DNA of 64,000 nucleotides from Flagellatimonas centrodinii. Its GTDB lineage: Bacteria; Pseudomonadota; Gammaproteobacteria; Nevskiales; Nevskiaceae. Shown here piece by piece: positions 1 to 8,580 of the stretch (position 1 is the first letter of the stretch; every line of letters starts with the position of its first letter). Below the pieces are notes generated by a model. That model worked only from the letters and a program-made list of their open reading frames with translations, was not told the origin of the DNA and searched no databases. A program made the position numbers and the translations under genes. Location of the stretch: the NCBI RefSeq assembly GCF_016918765.2, contig NZ_CP092104.1, positions 1,860,001-1,924,000 on the forward strand, written 5' to 3'.

Positions 1-74
1 ATCTTGCGGGCATCCTGGGCAAGGGCGGCGCCGGCCACGAGCAGGCAGAGGGTCAGGGCCAAAGGACGGATCAT
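1..74 (-). CDS. envC: Partial N-terminus of an exported protein, probably murein hydrolase activator EnvC
   Basis: Only the first 24 codons are in the window. They encode a basic start, a hydrophobic core and an ALA-Q cleavage site (MIRPLALTLCLL...ALAQDARK), a typical Sec signal peptide. The body lies beyond the window edge, so the sequence itself does not show the function. The EnvC call rests on context: in E. coli and many other Gammaproteobacteria envC is divergent from the yibN-grxC-secB-gpsA cluster that follows here. The 43-bp gap to the next gene would hold both promoters. Confidence 0.5.
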   Translation of the reverse strand, partial: MIRPLALTLCLLVAGAALAQDARK

Positions 75-117
75 GCGATAATCATATGCCGAGTCCGCTC
101 ACTTTCCGCGTCCCCGT

Positions 118-543
118 ATGGATCAAATGCTCAGCTTTGCCGGCAACCACCCGTTGCTGTTCGTCGCCCTGGCCGTGGTCATCCTGCTGCTGGTGGCCAA
201 CGAGGTCCATGGCAATCTCACCGGGGGCAAGCGATTGAGTGCGTCGGAGGCTGTGCGCATGATCAATGACCGCGACCCGCTGGTGCTCGACGTTCGCCCA
301 CCAGCGGACTTCAAACGAGGCCACTTGCTGAACGCCCAGAGCGTGCCGTTGACCAAGCTCGACAGCGAACTGGGGCGTCTTGGCAAGAATCCTGCACGGC
401 CCGTGATTGTCTACTGCGCGTTGGGGGGCAGCAGCCTCACGGCGGCGCAGAAACTGAAGCAGGCCGGCCTGCAGGAAGTCTACCCGCTGCGCGGCGGTAT
501 CAACGGCTGGCTGAGTGCCAACCTGCCGGTCACTGCACGTTAG
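118..543 (+). CDS. yibN: Membrane-anchored rhodanese-like protein (YibN family)
   Basis: The protein has 141 residues. An N-terminal transmembrane helix (about residues 11-30) is followed by one rhodanese domain with the active-site loop VYCALGGSS (Cys100) and the usual LDVRPPADFKRGH motif near residue 57. Rhodaneses of this type are presumed to carry persulfide sulfur on the cysteine; the physiological acceptor is unknown. It is the first gene of a plus-strand cluster with grxC, secB and gpsA, as in E. coli. A weak -10-like GATAAT lies about 35 bp upstream. Confidence 0.9.
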   Translation: MDQMLSFAGNHPLLFVALAVVILLLVANEVHGNLTGGKRLSASEAVRMINDRDPLVLDVRPPADFKRGHLLNAQSVPLTKLDSELGRLGKNPARPVIVYCALGGSSLTAAQKLKQAGLQEVYPLRGGINGWLSANLPVTAR

Positions 544-552
544 AGAATCGCC

Positions 553-813
553 ATGCCAACCGTTCTGATGTACACCACCCGTGTCTGTCCTTTCTGTCAG
601 ATGGCCAAGCGTCTGCTGGCAAGCAAGGGCGTGACCCCCGAGGAAGTGCGGATCGACGAAGACGCGGCGCGGCGGGATGAGATGTTGACCCGCACGGGTC
701 GCCGCACGGTGCCGCAGATTTTTGTCGGCGACACCCATGTCGGCGGCTTCGACGACCTCGCCGCGCTTGAACGCGCCGGCGGCCTCGACCCCCTTTTGCA
801 AACCTCGCCCTGA
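553..813 (+). CDS. grxC: Glutaredoxin 3
   Basis: An 86-residue dithiol glutaredoxin. The CPFC active site lies at residues 12-15 (TTRVCPFCQMAKRLL). The TVPQIFVG segment supplies the cis-proline, and the GGFDDL segment contributes to glutathione binding. It would reduce protein and ribonucleotide-reductase disulfides with glutathione in the cytoplasm. It starts 9 bp after yibN and is followed after 1 bp by secB, so the three are probably co-transcribed. Confidence 0.95.
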   Translation: MPTVLMYTTRVCPFCQMAKRLLASKGVTPEEVRIDEDAARRDEMLTRTGRRTVPQIFVGDTHVGGFDDLAALERAGGLDPLLQTSP

Positions 814-814
814 C

Positions 815-1330
815 ATGTCCGACCATCCCACTCAGCCAACCGTACCGCCCATCGATCCCGCCAGCGCGGCAGGGCGGCAGGTGCTGTTGCAGAAGATTTA
901 CGTCAAGGATGCCTCCATCGAGGTGCCTCAGGCGCCGACCATCTTCACCCGCGCCTGGCGGCCGGAAGTCGATGTTCAGGTCAACACCAAGGTCGACGAC
1001 TTGCCAGAAGACGCCTTCCAGGTGACGGTGATCCTGACCGTGACCGCGAAACTGGGTGAGGACGTTGCATTCCTCGTCGAAGCGCATCAGGCCGGTGTGT
1101 TTTCCGTGAAGGGCTTTGAAAAGCCGGCTGAGCGCGCGGCCATCCTCGGCGGTTATTGTCCGGGGCTGATCTTTCCGTTTGCGCGCGAGACCATTGCCGA
1201 TCTGGTTCAGCGCGCCGGTTTCCCGCAGTTGTTGCTGCAGCCGATCAACTTCGAAGCCCTGTTCCTTGAGCATCAGCGCAAGCGCCAGGCCGGGTCCGCA
1301 GCGGCCGAGACGCCTGCCACCACCCACTGA
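815..1330 (+). CDS. secB: Protein-export chaperone SecB
   Basis: A 171-residue SecB, slightly longer than the E. coli protein (155) because of N- and C-terminal tails. The core beginning LLQKIYVKDASIEVPQAP and the FPFARETIADLV segment are characteristic. SecB is a tetrameric cytosolic chaperone that holds preproteins unfolded and passes them to SecA. I chose the ATG directly after the grxC stop; an in-frame ATG further upstream lies inside grxC and would add nonconserved residues. The stop overlaps the gpsA start as ATGA, implying translational coupling. Confidence 0.95.
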   Translation: MSDHPTQPTVPPIDPASAAGRQVLLQKIYVKDASIEVPQAPTIFTRAWRPEVDVQVNTKVDDLPEDAFQVTVILTVTAKLGEDVAFLVEAHQAGVFSVKGFEKPAERAAILGGYCPGLIFPFARETIADLVQRAGFPQLLLQPINFEALFLEHQRKRQAGSAAAETPATTH

Positions 1331-2343
1331 TGGCGAACACCCCTACGCACGCGGTAGCGGTGCTCGGTGCCGGGTCCTTCGGCACCGCGCTCGCGATCCA
1401 TCTGGCACGTCGGGGCAGCGACACCTTGTTGTGGGGTCGTGATGCGGCCGCCATGGTTGCCATGCAGGCCGCCCGCGAGAATCCCGCCTACCTGCCCGGC
1501 TGTGATTTTCCCCTGCGGTTGACCGCCGTTGAAGGGTTGGATGTCGCGTTGGCCGGCGCGGCCGATATTCTCATCGCCACCCCCAGCCACGCGCTTCGGG
1601 CGATGCTCGAAGCGGTCAAGCCGATGCTGCGCCCGGAGCAGGGTGTGGCCTGCGCCTGCAAGGGGCTGGAACCCGGCAGCGGTCGGCTGGTGCATCAGGT
1701 GATCGAGGACGTGTTGGGCCCCGCGGTCTCGCTGGCGGTCATTTCCGGGCCGACATTTGCCAAGGAGCTGGGGTTGGGACTGCCCACCGCAGTGACGGTG
1801 GCCTCGGCGCATGCTGCATTTGCCGACAAGATTGCCCAGGAGCTGCACGGTGACGGGTTCCGCGCCTATACCGCGGATGACCTGCCGGGCGTTGAGATCG
1901 GCGGGGCCGCCAAGAACGTCATGGCGATTGCCGTTGGAATTGCTGACGGCTTGCGTCTTGGCGCCAATACCCGCGCTGCCCTGATCACCCGCGGGCTGGC
2001 GGAAATCATGCGCCTCGGCGAAGCGCTCGGTGCCCGGCCGGAGACGCTGATGGGGTTGTCGGGGATGGGCGATCTGGTGCTGACCTGCACCGACGACCAG
2101 TCGCGCAATCGGCGCATGGGCTTGCTGTTGGCGAAAGGACTTGGCGTCGACGCTGCCATCGCCGAAATACGGCAGGTGGTCGAGGGCATCAAGGCGGCGC
2201 CGGAAGTGCTGCGACTGGCCCAGCGACATGGCGTCGAGATGCCGATCACCGAAACCGTCTGCGCCATCCTTGGTGGTGAGATCACACCGGTAGAAGGCGT
2301 ACGCCGACTGGCGACGCGCCCGGCTCGCGCCGAGCAAGAGTAG
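1330..2343 (+). CDS. gpsA: Glycerol-3-phosphate dehydrogenase [NAD(P)+]
   Basis: The protein has 337 residues, the usual length. The Rossmann dinucleotide-binding loop VLGAGSFGTALA is near the N-terminus. SGPTFAKELGLGLPTAVTV and the VEIGGAAKNVMAI segment with the catalytic lysine follow. It reduces dihydroxyacetone phosphate to sn-glycerol-3-phosphate, the backbone for phospholipid synthesis; the acyltransferases PlsB and PlsY are both encoded elsewhere in this window. It overlaps secB by one base and ends 16 bp from the convergent trmL. Confidence 0.96.
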   Translation: MANTPTHAVAVLGAGSFGTALAIHLARRGSDTLLWGRDAAAMVAMQAARENPAYLPGCDFPLRLTAVEGLDVALAGAADILIATPSHALRAMLEAVKPMLRPEQGVACACKGLEPGSGRLVHQVIEDVLGPAVSLAVISGPTFAKELGLGLPTAVTVASAHAAFADKIAQELHGDGFRAYTADDLPGVEIGGAAKNVMAIAVGIADGLRLGANTRAALITRGLAEIMRLGEALGARPETLMGLSGMGDLVLTCTDDQSRNRRMGLLLAKGLGVDAAIAEIRQVVEGIKAAPEVLRLAQRHGVEMPITETVCAILGGEITPVEGVRRLATRPARAEQE

Positions 2344-2359
2344 CGGCAGCGAACCCCCT

Positions 2360-2827
2360 TCAGCGGGCGGCGCCGGCAAAATCCTGTTGTGCCCAGGCGG
2401 TGAACACGGCCACCGCGACGGCGTTCGACAGATTCAGGCTGCGGTTGTCGGGCCGCATCGGCAAATACAGGCGCTGGGCGGACGGCAGCGGGTCGAGCAG
2501 GGCGTCCGGCAGCCCACGCGTCTCCGGCCCGAACAGCAGCAGGTCATCGTGCTGATAGCGCACCCGGTCATGACGGGTCTGGCCGCGGGTACTGAAGGCC
2601 AGTAGCCTGCCGGGGCAGGCCGACCGAAACGCCGACCAGTCAGCGTGCTCGCGGATCATCGCGCGCTCGTGGTAGTCGAGTCCGGCACGGGCCAGCGCGC
2701 GATCGTCGGTGCGAAAGCCCAGGGGGTGCACCAGATGCAGGGTGGCCCCGGTGTTGGCGCAGAGACGGATGATATTGCCGGTGTTGGGCGGGATTTCCGG
2801 TTGGTACAGCACCACGGCGGGCATCAT
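2360..2827 (-). CDS. trmL: tRNA (cytidine/uridine-34-2'-O)-methyltransferase TrmL
   Basis: A 155-residue SPOUT methyltransferase, full length for TrmL. Family motifs are visible: YQPEIPPNTGNIIRLCAN at the N-terminus, GPETRGLP in the middle, and the knot segment LPMRPDNRSLNLSNAVAV. TrmL 2'-O-methylates the wobble nucleotide of tRNA-Leu isoacceptors using S-adenosylmethionine. The start overlaps the stop of the upstream DUF2007 gene by 4 bp. Next to gpsA, it completes the conserved grxC-secB-gpsA-trmL neighbourhood. Confidence 0.93.
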   Translation of the reverse strand: MMPAVVLYQPEIPPNTGNIIRLCANTGATLHLVHPLGFRTDDRALARAGLDYHERAMIREHADWSAFRSACPGRLLAFSTRGQTRHDRVRYQHDDLLLFGPETRGLPDALLDPLPSAQRLYLPMRPDNRSLNLSNAVAVAVFTAWAQQDFAGAAR

Positions 2828-3132
2828 GGCGATGGCCGCTCGTTGCCACAGGCCCAGCAGCGTTCGAATGTCGTTGGGCTGGTTTCACCGCAGGCACAGC
2901 GCCAGTCGTCACGATCGTGCACTGGCCGTTCCCATTCCGCGAGCGCGGCCAGCGCTGCCGGCCGTTGCGACTCGTCGCGCAGCAGCAGGCGCGGGTACAG
3001 GTTCACCGGCAGGTCGCCGCGCCCCCCCCAGGCATGAAGATCGGGCAGCGCGACCTCGATCCCGCGGGCCGCCAGGTAGTCCCGCAGCAGATGCGCCTCG
3101 ACCGGATCCGCTGCCAGATACAGCGTATTCAT
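2824..3132 (-). CDS. DUF2007-type small protein with C-terminal zinc ribbon
   Basis: About 102 residues. The first 65 residues resemble the DUF2007 putative signal-transducing domain (LYLAADPVEAHLLRDYLAARG...). The C-terminus carries CxC and CxxC pairs (WRCACGET...RCWACGNE), which look like a zinc ribbon. No biochemical role is established for the family. I chose the ATG giving MNTLYLAAD; four extra upstream codons are possible. It overlaps trmL by 4 bp and is probably translated with it. Confidence 0.75.
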   Translation of the reverse strand: MNTLYLAADPVEAHLLRDYLAARGIEVALPDLHAWGGRGDLPVNLYPRLLLRDESQRPAALAALAEWERPVHDRDDWRCACGETSPTTFERCWACGNERPSP

Positions 3133-3194
3133 GCGGCTGTGCAATTGTTGGCCATGGCGACTATGCTGCGGGCCACGCTTTCTGGAGACCGAAC

Positions 3195-3482
3195 ATGCGC
3201 CTGATGACTGCCCTCGTGGGCTTTGGATTGATGCTGTCGGCCCATGCCGCCACAGCCCAGGGCAGCGGTGCCCTCGACGACAGCCCCTCGGCAGCCGCGA
3301 TGGTGGCCGACCTGGTGGTGGTCCGGCCGCTCAGCCTGGTGGCGACCGTGCTGGGGACCGGCTTCTTCGTCGTGCAGTTGCCGTTGGCGGCGATCCAGCT
3401 CGATGTCGAAACGCCGGCGCGCAAGCTGGTACTGGAGCCCGCCCGCTACACGTTCGTGCGCGAGCTGGGCCGCATCGACTGA
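3195..3482 (+). CDS. Small exported/membrane protein of a conserved proteobacterial family, function unknown
   Basis: The protein has 95 residues. An N-terminal signal peptide (MRLMTALVGFGLMLSAHA) is followed by a hydrophobic stretch LSLVATVLGTGFFVVQLPLA and a conserved-looking tail ending EPARYTFVRELG. I recognise this as a small family often labelled multidrug transporter in databases, but one or two hydrophobic segments do not support a transporter function. The start is the ATG preceding the signal peptide, with a GGAG motif just upstream (TCTGGAGACCGAAC). Confidence 0.7.
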   Translation: MRLMTALVGFGLMLSAHAATAQGSGALDDSPSAAAMVADLVVVRPLSLVATVLGTGFFVVQLPLAAIQLDVETPARKLVLEPARYTFVRELGRID

Positions 3483-3493
3483 GGCGACAGCAG

Positions 3494-6283
3494 TCACGGC
3501 GCCGCCGTCGTCGCCGGACCGACCCGCACCGGACCCAGGCCCAGGGCAGCGGCAGCGTCGCGGACGCCACCTTCGATACGGTCAAGATCACCGACGATCA
3601 CGTAAATCGCCTGCCGCGGTGACCCCAGCGCCGCATAGGCCGCGTTGGCTTGCGCCGTCGTTACCGCCTGAATCGCCGGTACGTAGCGGTTCCAGTAGTC
3701 CTCCGCCACCTCGTAGGCCAACGGAAAGATCAGCGACTGGGCAATTTCGCCCGTGGTCTCGTTGTCGCCCGGCAGTCCCAGCGTCAGGCTCTTGCGGGCG
3801 AAGGCCACCTCGTCATCGGTCAGCGGGCGCGTTTCGAGCGGTGCTGACAGCACCGACACCATGTCGCGCAGGGCGTCGGCGGTCTTGTCGGATTGCACCG
3901 GCGCTGTCGCGACCCAGGCGCGTTGACCGGCACTGGTGCGGGTTCCCGAGTAAGCGCCATAGCTCCAGTTGCGCTCGACCCGCAGGCGGGTGTTGAGACG
4001 GGCCGAGAACGAGCCGCCCACCGCATGGTTGGCCACCTCCAGCGCCAGCGATTGCGGGCTGCTGAGCGCGGGGGCCAAGGTCGCCACCAGCAGGTACGAC
4101 TGCTCGGCGTCCGGCCGATCGAGCAACAGCACCTGCGGCGCCGGCGCCGCGACTGCTGGCACCTCCAAGGGCGGCCGGGGGGCGGCCGGCGGCATCCAGT
4201 CGCCGAGATGCGCGTTCAGCAGTGGCTCGAGCGCCGCCCGGGTGGTGTCGCCCACCACCACCAGCTGTGCGTTGTCGGGGCGCAGCCAGTGCTGACGGTA
4301 GCCTTGCAGCTGGTCCAGCGTCATCGCGTTGACCGAGGTCTCGGTCCCGCGGCCACGGCCGGCCATGGCGTAGGGATGGTCATCGCCGAACAACAGTGCG
4401 GCGTAGTGACGACTGGCCAGGCTGGCGGGGTCACTGCGCTCCTGGGCAATGGCCGCCAGCGTGCGGGCACGCAGACGCTCGAAGTCGTCGGCCGCCATCC
4501 GCGGACGCCGCAGCACATCGGCGTAGAGCGCCAGGCTCGGGTCCAGCCGCGAGCTCAGTGCGTTGAGCGTCACATAGGACAGGTCAAGACTGTTGCCGCC
4601 GCCGATCTCCGCACCCAGGCGCGAGGTCTCGGCGGCGAAGGCGAGAGCGTCACGATCCCCGGCGCCCTCGTTCAGCAGCTGCAAGGTGAGTGCTGCGGTG
4701 CCTGGCAATTGTTGCTGGTCCGCCGCTGTGCCGCCGCGAAACAGCAGACTGAACTGCACCACCGGCGCCGTATCGCGCCGCGCGAATGCCACCTCGAGCC
4801 CGTTGGCAAGCGTGAAATGCTCGAGCGGCGGCAGTTTGAGTGGATCGGCGGGCTGCACCGCCGGTGGCTGGCTGCGGTCGGCGCCTTCGGTTGCGATCTC
4901 GCCTTCGTTGAACGGGGTCACGGTGAGTACGAAGCGACCGTCATCGAGCCAGCGGGCGGCGGCATCACGCACCGACGCCGGGGTGGCATTGCGGACGCGA
5001 TCAAGCCAGATATCCAGGTGCGCCGGGCTGTCGCAGTAGACCTCGGCCTGCGCCAGCATGGCGGCCTTGCCGCGATAGCCGTCGATGCGCTCAAGGCCGC
5101 GCACGGCACCGGCGAACACCTCGGTGCGGGCGCGTTCAAGTTCCTCTGCCGTCGGGCCCTCGGCAATAAACCGCTGCAGTTCCTCGCGGACACTCGTTTC
5201 GACAGCGTCAACATCGCTGCCCGGACGCACCATCACATCGATGATGAACTGGCCCGCGATTTCGGTGGGCATGACATAAGCGCTGGCGCGCGTGGCGCTC
5301 TGGTCGGCATGCAGCAACCGGTCATAGAGACGGGTGTTCTTGCCGCCGCCGATCAGGGTGCTGGCCAACTGCAGCAGGGTGTTGTCTGCTTCGCAGTCAC
5401 CGGGCACGTTCCAGACGCTGAGCTGCCGGGTCTGCGGCACCCGGTCCTGCATCTGATGGCGGCTCTCGCCCTGGCGCCGTGCGACCCAGGCCTCCGGACG
5501 CTGTCGTGGCGGCCCTGCCGGGATGTCACCGAAGTAGTGTTTGACCTTGGCCACCACCGCATCGGTGTCGACATCTCCCGCAATTACCAGGGTGGCATTG
5601 GCGGCGCCGTAGTGCTGTTCGAACCACTCGCGGACGTCGTCGAGCGTGGCGGCGTTGAGGTCCTCGCGCGAGCCGATGGTGGTCCAGGAGTAGGGGTGCC
5701 CGGCGGGCCAGGTCTTGGCAGCGATGACCTCCCAGATACCCCCATAGGGCCGGTTCTCGCCCTGACGTTTCTCGTTGAGAACCACCCCGCGTTCTTCATC
5801 GAGCTTGGCCTGGGTCAGCGCTGGCAGCAGGTGACCCATACGCTCAGATTCCAGCCACAGGGCGAGGTCCAGCGCGCCGGTGGGCACGTTCTGGAAATAG
5901 TTGGTGCGGTCGTACCAGGTGGTGCCATTCATCTTGGTGGCGCCGGCCGGCTCCAGCAGCTTGAACGGATCGCCGTCGTAGTGCGCGGTGCCCTTGTACA
6001 TCAGGTGCTCGAACAAGTGGGCGAAACCGGTGCGGCCCGGCCGCTCGTCCTTGCTGCCGACGTGGTACCAGACGTTGACCGCCACCAGCGGCGCCTTGTG
6101 ATCCTCATGCACGATCAGCGTCAGCCCGTTGGGGAGGCTATGCTTGCTGAACGGGATGGAGAGCTCGGGGAGCGCAGGTAGCGCCTCCGCCGCAGGCGTC
6201 GATCGCGATGTCGGGGTGGCACAGGCCGCGAGACAGAAGGTCACCGACAGTGACGCCGCGAGGGCACGAAGTGGAACCAGCAT
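3494..6283 (-). CDS. Two-domain M16 zinc metalloprotease lipoprotein (pitrilysin family)
   Basis: The protein has 929 residues. The start chosen gives a lipoprotein signal with a lipobox (FCLAAC, Cys21), so the mature protein should be membrane-anchored on the periplasmic side. The N-terminal M16 unit has the inverted zinc motif HLFEH (about residues 89-93) and the downstream LDEERGVVLNE segment for the third ligand. In the second unit the corresponding position reads GTAALTLQLLNEG and has no zinc ligands, as in the catalytically inactive half of such proteases. A longer in-frame extension would bury the signal peptide and was rejected. The start codon region abuts the divergent ampD. Confidence 0.9.
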   Translation of the reverse strand: MLVPLRALAASLSVTFCLAACATPTSRSTPAAEALPALPELSIPFSKHSLPNGLTLIVHEDHKAPLVAVNVWYHVGSKDERPGRTGFAHLFEHLMYKGTAHYDGDPFKLLEPAGATKMNGTTWYDRTNYFQNVPTGALDLALWLESERMGHLLPALTQAKLDEERGVVLNEKRQGENRPYGGIWEVIAAKTWPAGHPYSWTTIGSREDLNAATLDDVREWFEQHYGAANATLVIAGDVDTDAVVAKVKHYFGDIPAGPPRQRPEAWVARRQGESRHQMQDRVPQTRQLSVWNVPGDCEADNTLLQLASTLIGGGKNTRLYDRLLHADQSATRASAYVMPTEIAGQFIIDVMVRPGSDVDAVETSVREELQRFIAEGPTAEELERARTEVFAGAVRGLERIDGYRGKAAMLAQAEVYCDSPAHLDIWLDRVRNATPASVRDAAARWLDDGRFVLTVTPFNEGEIATEGADRSQPPAVQPADPLKLPPLEHFTLANGLEVAFARRDTAPVVQFSLLFRGGTAADQQQLPGTAALTLQLLNEGAGDRDALAFAAETSRLGAEIGGGNSLDLSYVTLNALSSRLDPSLALYADVLRRPRMAADDFERLRARTLAAIAQERSDPASLASRHYAALLFGDDHPYAMAGRGRGTETSVNAMTLDQLQGYRQHWLRPDNAQLVVVGDTTRAALEPLLNAHLGDWMPPAAPRPPLEVPAVAAPAPQVLLLDRPDAEQSYLLVATLAPALSSPQSLALEVANHAVGGSFSARLNTRLRVERNWSYGAYSGTRTSAGQRAWVATAPVQSDKTADALRDMVSVLSAPLETRPLTDDEVAFARKSLTLGLPGDNETTGEIAQSLIFPLAYEVAEDYWNRYVPAIQAVTTAQANAAYAALGSPRQAIYVIVGDLDRIEGGVRDAAAALGLGPVRVGPATTAAP

Positions 6284-6314
6284 GGGCAATGAACTCAGAC
6301 AAACCGGAGGCCCG

Positions 6315-6320
6315 AGTGTA
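6315..6320 (-). promoter_or_regulatory. Candidate -10 element (TACACT) for the M16 protease gene
   Basis: TACACT on the minus strand lies 31 bp upstream of the M16 start codon, predicting a leader of about 25 nt. No good -35 is visible at 16-18 bp spacing, so this is a pattern match only. It also lies upstream of the preferred ampD start, which would place both promoters in the same short interval. Confidence 0.3.
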
Positions 6321-6356
6321 GCGGCCGGTGGCGCCCGCCGCCGCCGTCCATCGTTG

Positions 6357-6899
6357 GTGGTCGACGCGGACGGCCTGCGGTTGCAGGGTGCACGCTGGTG
6401 TCCGTCGCCCAACGCCGATGCGCGTCCCGATGCGTCCGACATCACGCTATTGGTGATTCATGCCATTTCGCTGCCGCCCGAGTACTTTCGTGGTGACGCT
6501 GTGGAGGCATTGTTCACCAATCGGCTGGACCCGCAGTCACATCCGGCCTTCTGCGACCTGCAGGGCCTCCGGGTCTCGGCCCATCTGTTTTTGCGGCGGG
6601 CCGGCGCGCTGATCCAATTCGTTCCCTTCACTGCGCGTGCCTGGCACGCCGGCGTGTCGCGTTTCGACGGGCGCGAACGCTGCAACGATTTTTCCATCGG
6701 CATCGAGCTCGAGGGGTCTGACCATCGTCCGTTCACGGCGACCCAGTACCGTCGTCTGGCGGCGGTGACCCGTGCATTGCAACGGTCGTTTCCGGGCATT
6801 ACCCCTGACCGTATCGTCGGCCACTCGGATATCGCCCCCGGCCGCAAGACCGACCCCGGCCCCTATTTCGACTGGGACCACTACCGGAGCCTGCTATGA
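6357..6899 (+). CDS. ampD: 1,6-anhydro-N-acetylmuramyl-L-alanine amidase AmpD
   Basis: A cytosolic zinc amidase that removes peptide from anhydro-muropeptides during cell-wall recycling; its loss typically induces AmpC. Motifs match E. coli AmpD: VIHAISLPP with a zinc histidine, RAWHAGVS, NDFSIGIELEG, and GHSDIAPGRKTDPGP with the second histidine and aspartate. I chose the GTG that gives about 180 residues, close to E. coli (183). An ATG at 6282 would add 25 residues and overlap the divergent M16 gene start. The stop overlaps ampE as ATGA. Confidence 0.9.
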   Translation: MVDADGLRLQGARWCPSPNADARPDASDITLLVIHAISLPPEYFRGDAVEALFTNRLDPQSHPAFCDLQGLRVSAHLFLRRAGALIQFVPFTARAWHAGVSRFDGRERCNDFSIGIELEGSDHRPFTATQYRRLAAVTRALQRSFPGITPDRIVGHSDIAPGRKTDPGPYFDWDHYRSLL

Positions 6900-7765
6900 C
6901 CCTGATCGGCGTCCTCGCCGCCATCCTGTTCGAGCGCGTGCTGGGCCAGTTGCCGGGCTGGGGCGATGCCCGTGTCCTGCCCTGGGCGATGCGCAATGCG
7001 GCGCGCTGGTTGCCGTGGCCGAAGCTGTGGAGTCATCCGCTGGTATTGCTGCTGTGGGGGCTATTGCCGGTCTGGGCGGTGTGGGAACTGCTGGAAGGGA
7101 TTCCCCATCCCCTGTTGCAAGTGTTGCTGTCGGCGGGCGTGCTGCTGCTGTGCCTGGGGCCGCGTGATCTGGCGGAGGATATCCACCGCCTGCAGGCGGC
7201 CCATGAGGCCGGAGACAGTGCCACCGCTCACCGCCTGACCCAACAGCTGCGATTGGGCGCGCCGCAGCCGGACCCGTCGCACCGGTCACTGCTGGGCTCA
7301 CTGTTCATCCAGTCGCACGAGCGCCTGTTCGGTGTCCTGCTGGCGTTCCTCGCCTTCGGTGCCGCCGGTGCGCTGGCCTACCGTCTGGCCAGCCGTCTGC
7401 CGATGCACCTGCTTGAACATCAGGGGGAGAGCCCTGCGCAGCGGTGGGCCGACCGGATCCACCAGGTGTTTGCCTACCTGCCGGCGCGACTGACCGCCCT
7501 GTTGTTTGGCCTGGCCGGCAGCCTCGACGACGCCCTGTCGGCCTGGCGTCGACTGGGCGATGAGCAGCGCAGCTGGGACCAGCGCACCTGGATCGTGCTG
7601 TCGGAGGTTGCGGCGGCGTCGGTGATGCGGGAAGAGGCTGACGGTGCGCCGGCCGTCCCCGGCAAGCTGGACGACTGTCTCGACGAGGTCCTGCGGATGC
7701 AGTGGCGTGCGCTGCTGATTCTGCTGGCCGTCTTCGCCGTGGGGACCACCGGGTCATTGCTGTGA
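6896..7765 (+). CDS. ampE: AmpE-like integral membrane protein
   Basis: A 289-residue protein, close to E. coli AmpE (284), starting within the ampD stop. Hydrophobic segments occur near the N-terminus (LVLLLWGLLPVWAVWELL), in the middle (LFGVLLAFLAFGAAGALAY) and at the C-terminus (ALLILLAVFAVGTTG). AmpE has been implicated in beta-lactamase regulation alongside AmpD, but its molecular function is not settled. The last codons overlap the GTG start of btuF by 4 bp, so ampD, ampE and btuF form one translationally coupled unit. Confidence 0.85.
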   Translation: MTLIGVLAAILFERVLGQLPGWGDARVLPWAMRNAARWLPWPKLWSHPLVLLLWGLLPVWAVWELLEGIPHPLLQVLLSAGVLLLCLGPRDLAEDIHRLQAAHEAGDSATAHRLTQQLRLGAPQPDPSHRSLLGSLFIQSHERLFGVLLAFLAFGAAGALAYRLASRLPMHLLEHQGESPAQRWADRIHQVFAYLPARLTALLFGLAGSLDDALSAWRRLGDEQRSWDQRTWIVLSEVAAASVMREEADGAPAVPGKLDDCLDEVLRMQWRALLILLAVFAVGTTGSLL

Positions 7766-8580
7766 AGCGATGCTGGCTTTTGCCGCTGCTGGGCCTCTGG
7801 TCCGGTGCGCTGGCGGCCACCGAGGCGACATCCCCCAGGGTGGTGACCCTGGCCCCGCATCTGGCGGAACTGATCTGTGCGGCCGGGGCCTGTGAACGGT
7901 TGGTTGCCGTGGCCGACTACACCGACACCCCGGCCGAGGTGTTGGACCTGCCGCGGATTGGCGACGCCTTCCGGGTGTCGTTGGAGACCCTGGTGGCACT
8001 ACGCCCAACCCATGTCATCACCTGGGACGGGGGGACCCCGCCGGAGCTGGTGGCACGCTTGCGCGGGCTCGGCTTCACCGTCATTCCGGTCCGGGTAGAG
8101 CGGCTTGAGGATATCGCCCGTGCCCTGCGACAGCTGGGCGCGCAGATGGGGACCGAAACGACGGCCGATACAGAAGCCGCCCGGTTTCTCGATCAACTGG
8201 AGATCCTGCGGGCGCGGTATCAGGCACGGAAACCGGTCCGGGTGTTCTATCAGGTGGATGTGATGCCCGCCTTCACCGTCAATGGCGACAGCCCGATCAG
8301 CGAGGCGATCGCGCTCTGCGGCGGGATCAACGTCTTTGCCGGGTTGCCGCGTCTGGCCATGGCGGTGAACCGGGAACAATTGGTGGTGACCGCGATCGAT
8401 GTGATCGTTCACGCCGAGCGCGATGCTGATGCCGTACAGGCGTTCTGGTCGAATCTGCCGCTGCCCGCCAGCCGCAGGCCGGCGTTCATTGCCGTCGACG
8501 CAGCGCGGATCGCCCGCGCCAGTCCCGCCATGCTGGACGCGCTGGTGCCGCTGTGCGAAGCCCTGGACGCGCTACGTTGA
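7762..8580 (+). CDS. btuF: Periplasmic cobalamin-binding protein (BtuF-like)
   Basis: A 272-residue exported protein of the TroA/BtuF helical-backbone fold. It has a Sec signal peptide (KRCWLLPLLGLWSGALA), the N-terminal lobe motif RVVTLAPHLAELICAAGA, VALRPTHVITWDGG, and the C-lobe pocket segment ISEAIALCGGINVF. It would capture vitamin B12 in the periplasm for an ABC importer; btuC and btuD are not in this window. The GTG start overlaps the ampE stop; an upstream ATG inside ampE would block the signal peptide. The 3' end overlaps the convergent adenosyltransferase gene by 9 bp. Confidence 0.85.
   Translation: MKRCWLLPLLGLWSGALAATEATSPRVVTLAPHLAELICAAGACERLVAVADYTDTPAEVLDLPRIGDAFRVSLETLVALRPTHVITWDGGTPPELVARLRGLGFTVIPVRVERLEDIARALRQLGAQMGTETTADTEAARFLDQLEILRARYQARKPVRVFYQVDVMPAFTVNGDSPISEAIALCGGINVFAGLPRLAMAVNREQLVVTAIDVIVHAERDADAVQAFWSNLPLPASRRPAFIAVDAARIARASPAMLDALVPLCEALDALR

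Noticed and set aside
3195-3482. Label multidrug transporter for the 95-residue protein
   Set aside because: One signal peptide and one hydrophobic segment do not support a transporter; the label is probably inherited misannotation.
3893-6181. 762-codon open frame opposite the M16 protease gene
   Set aside because: Antisense of a clear M16 coding sequence; no motif, no credible start.
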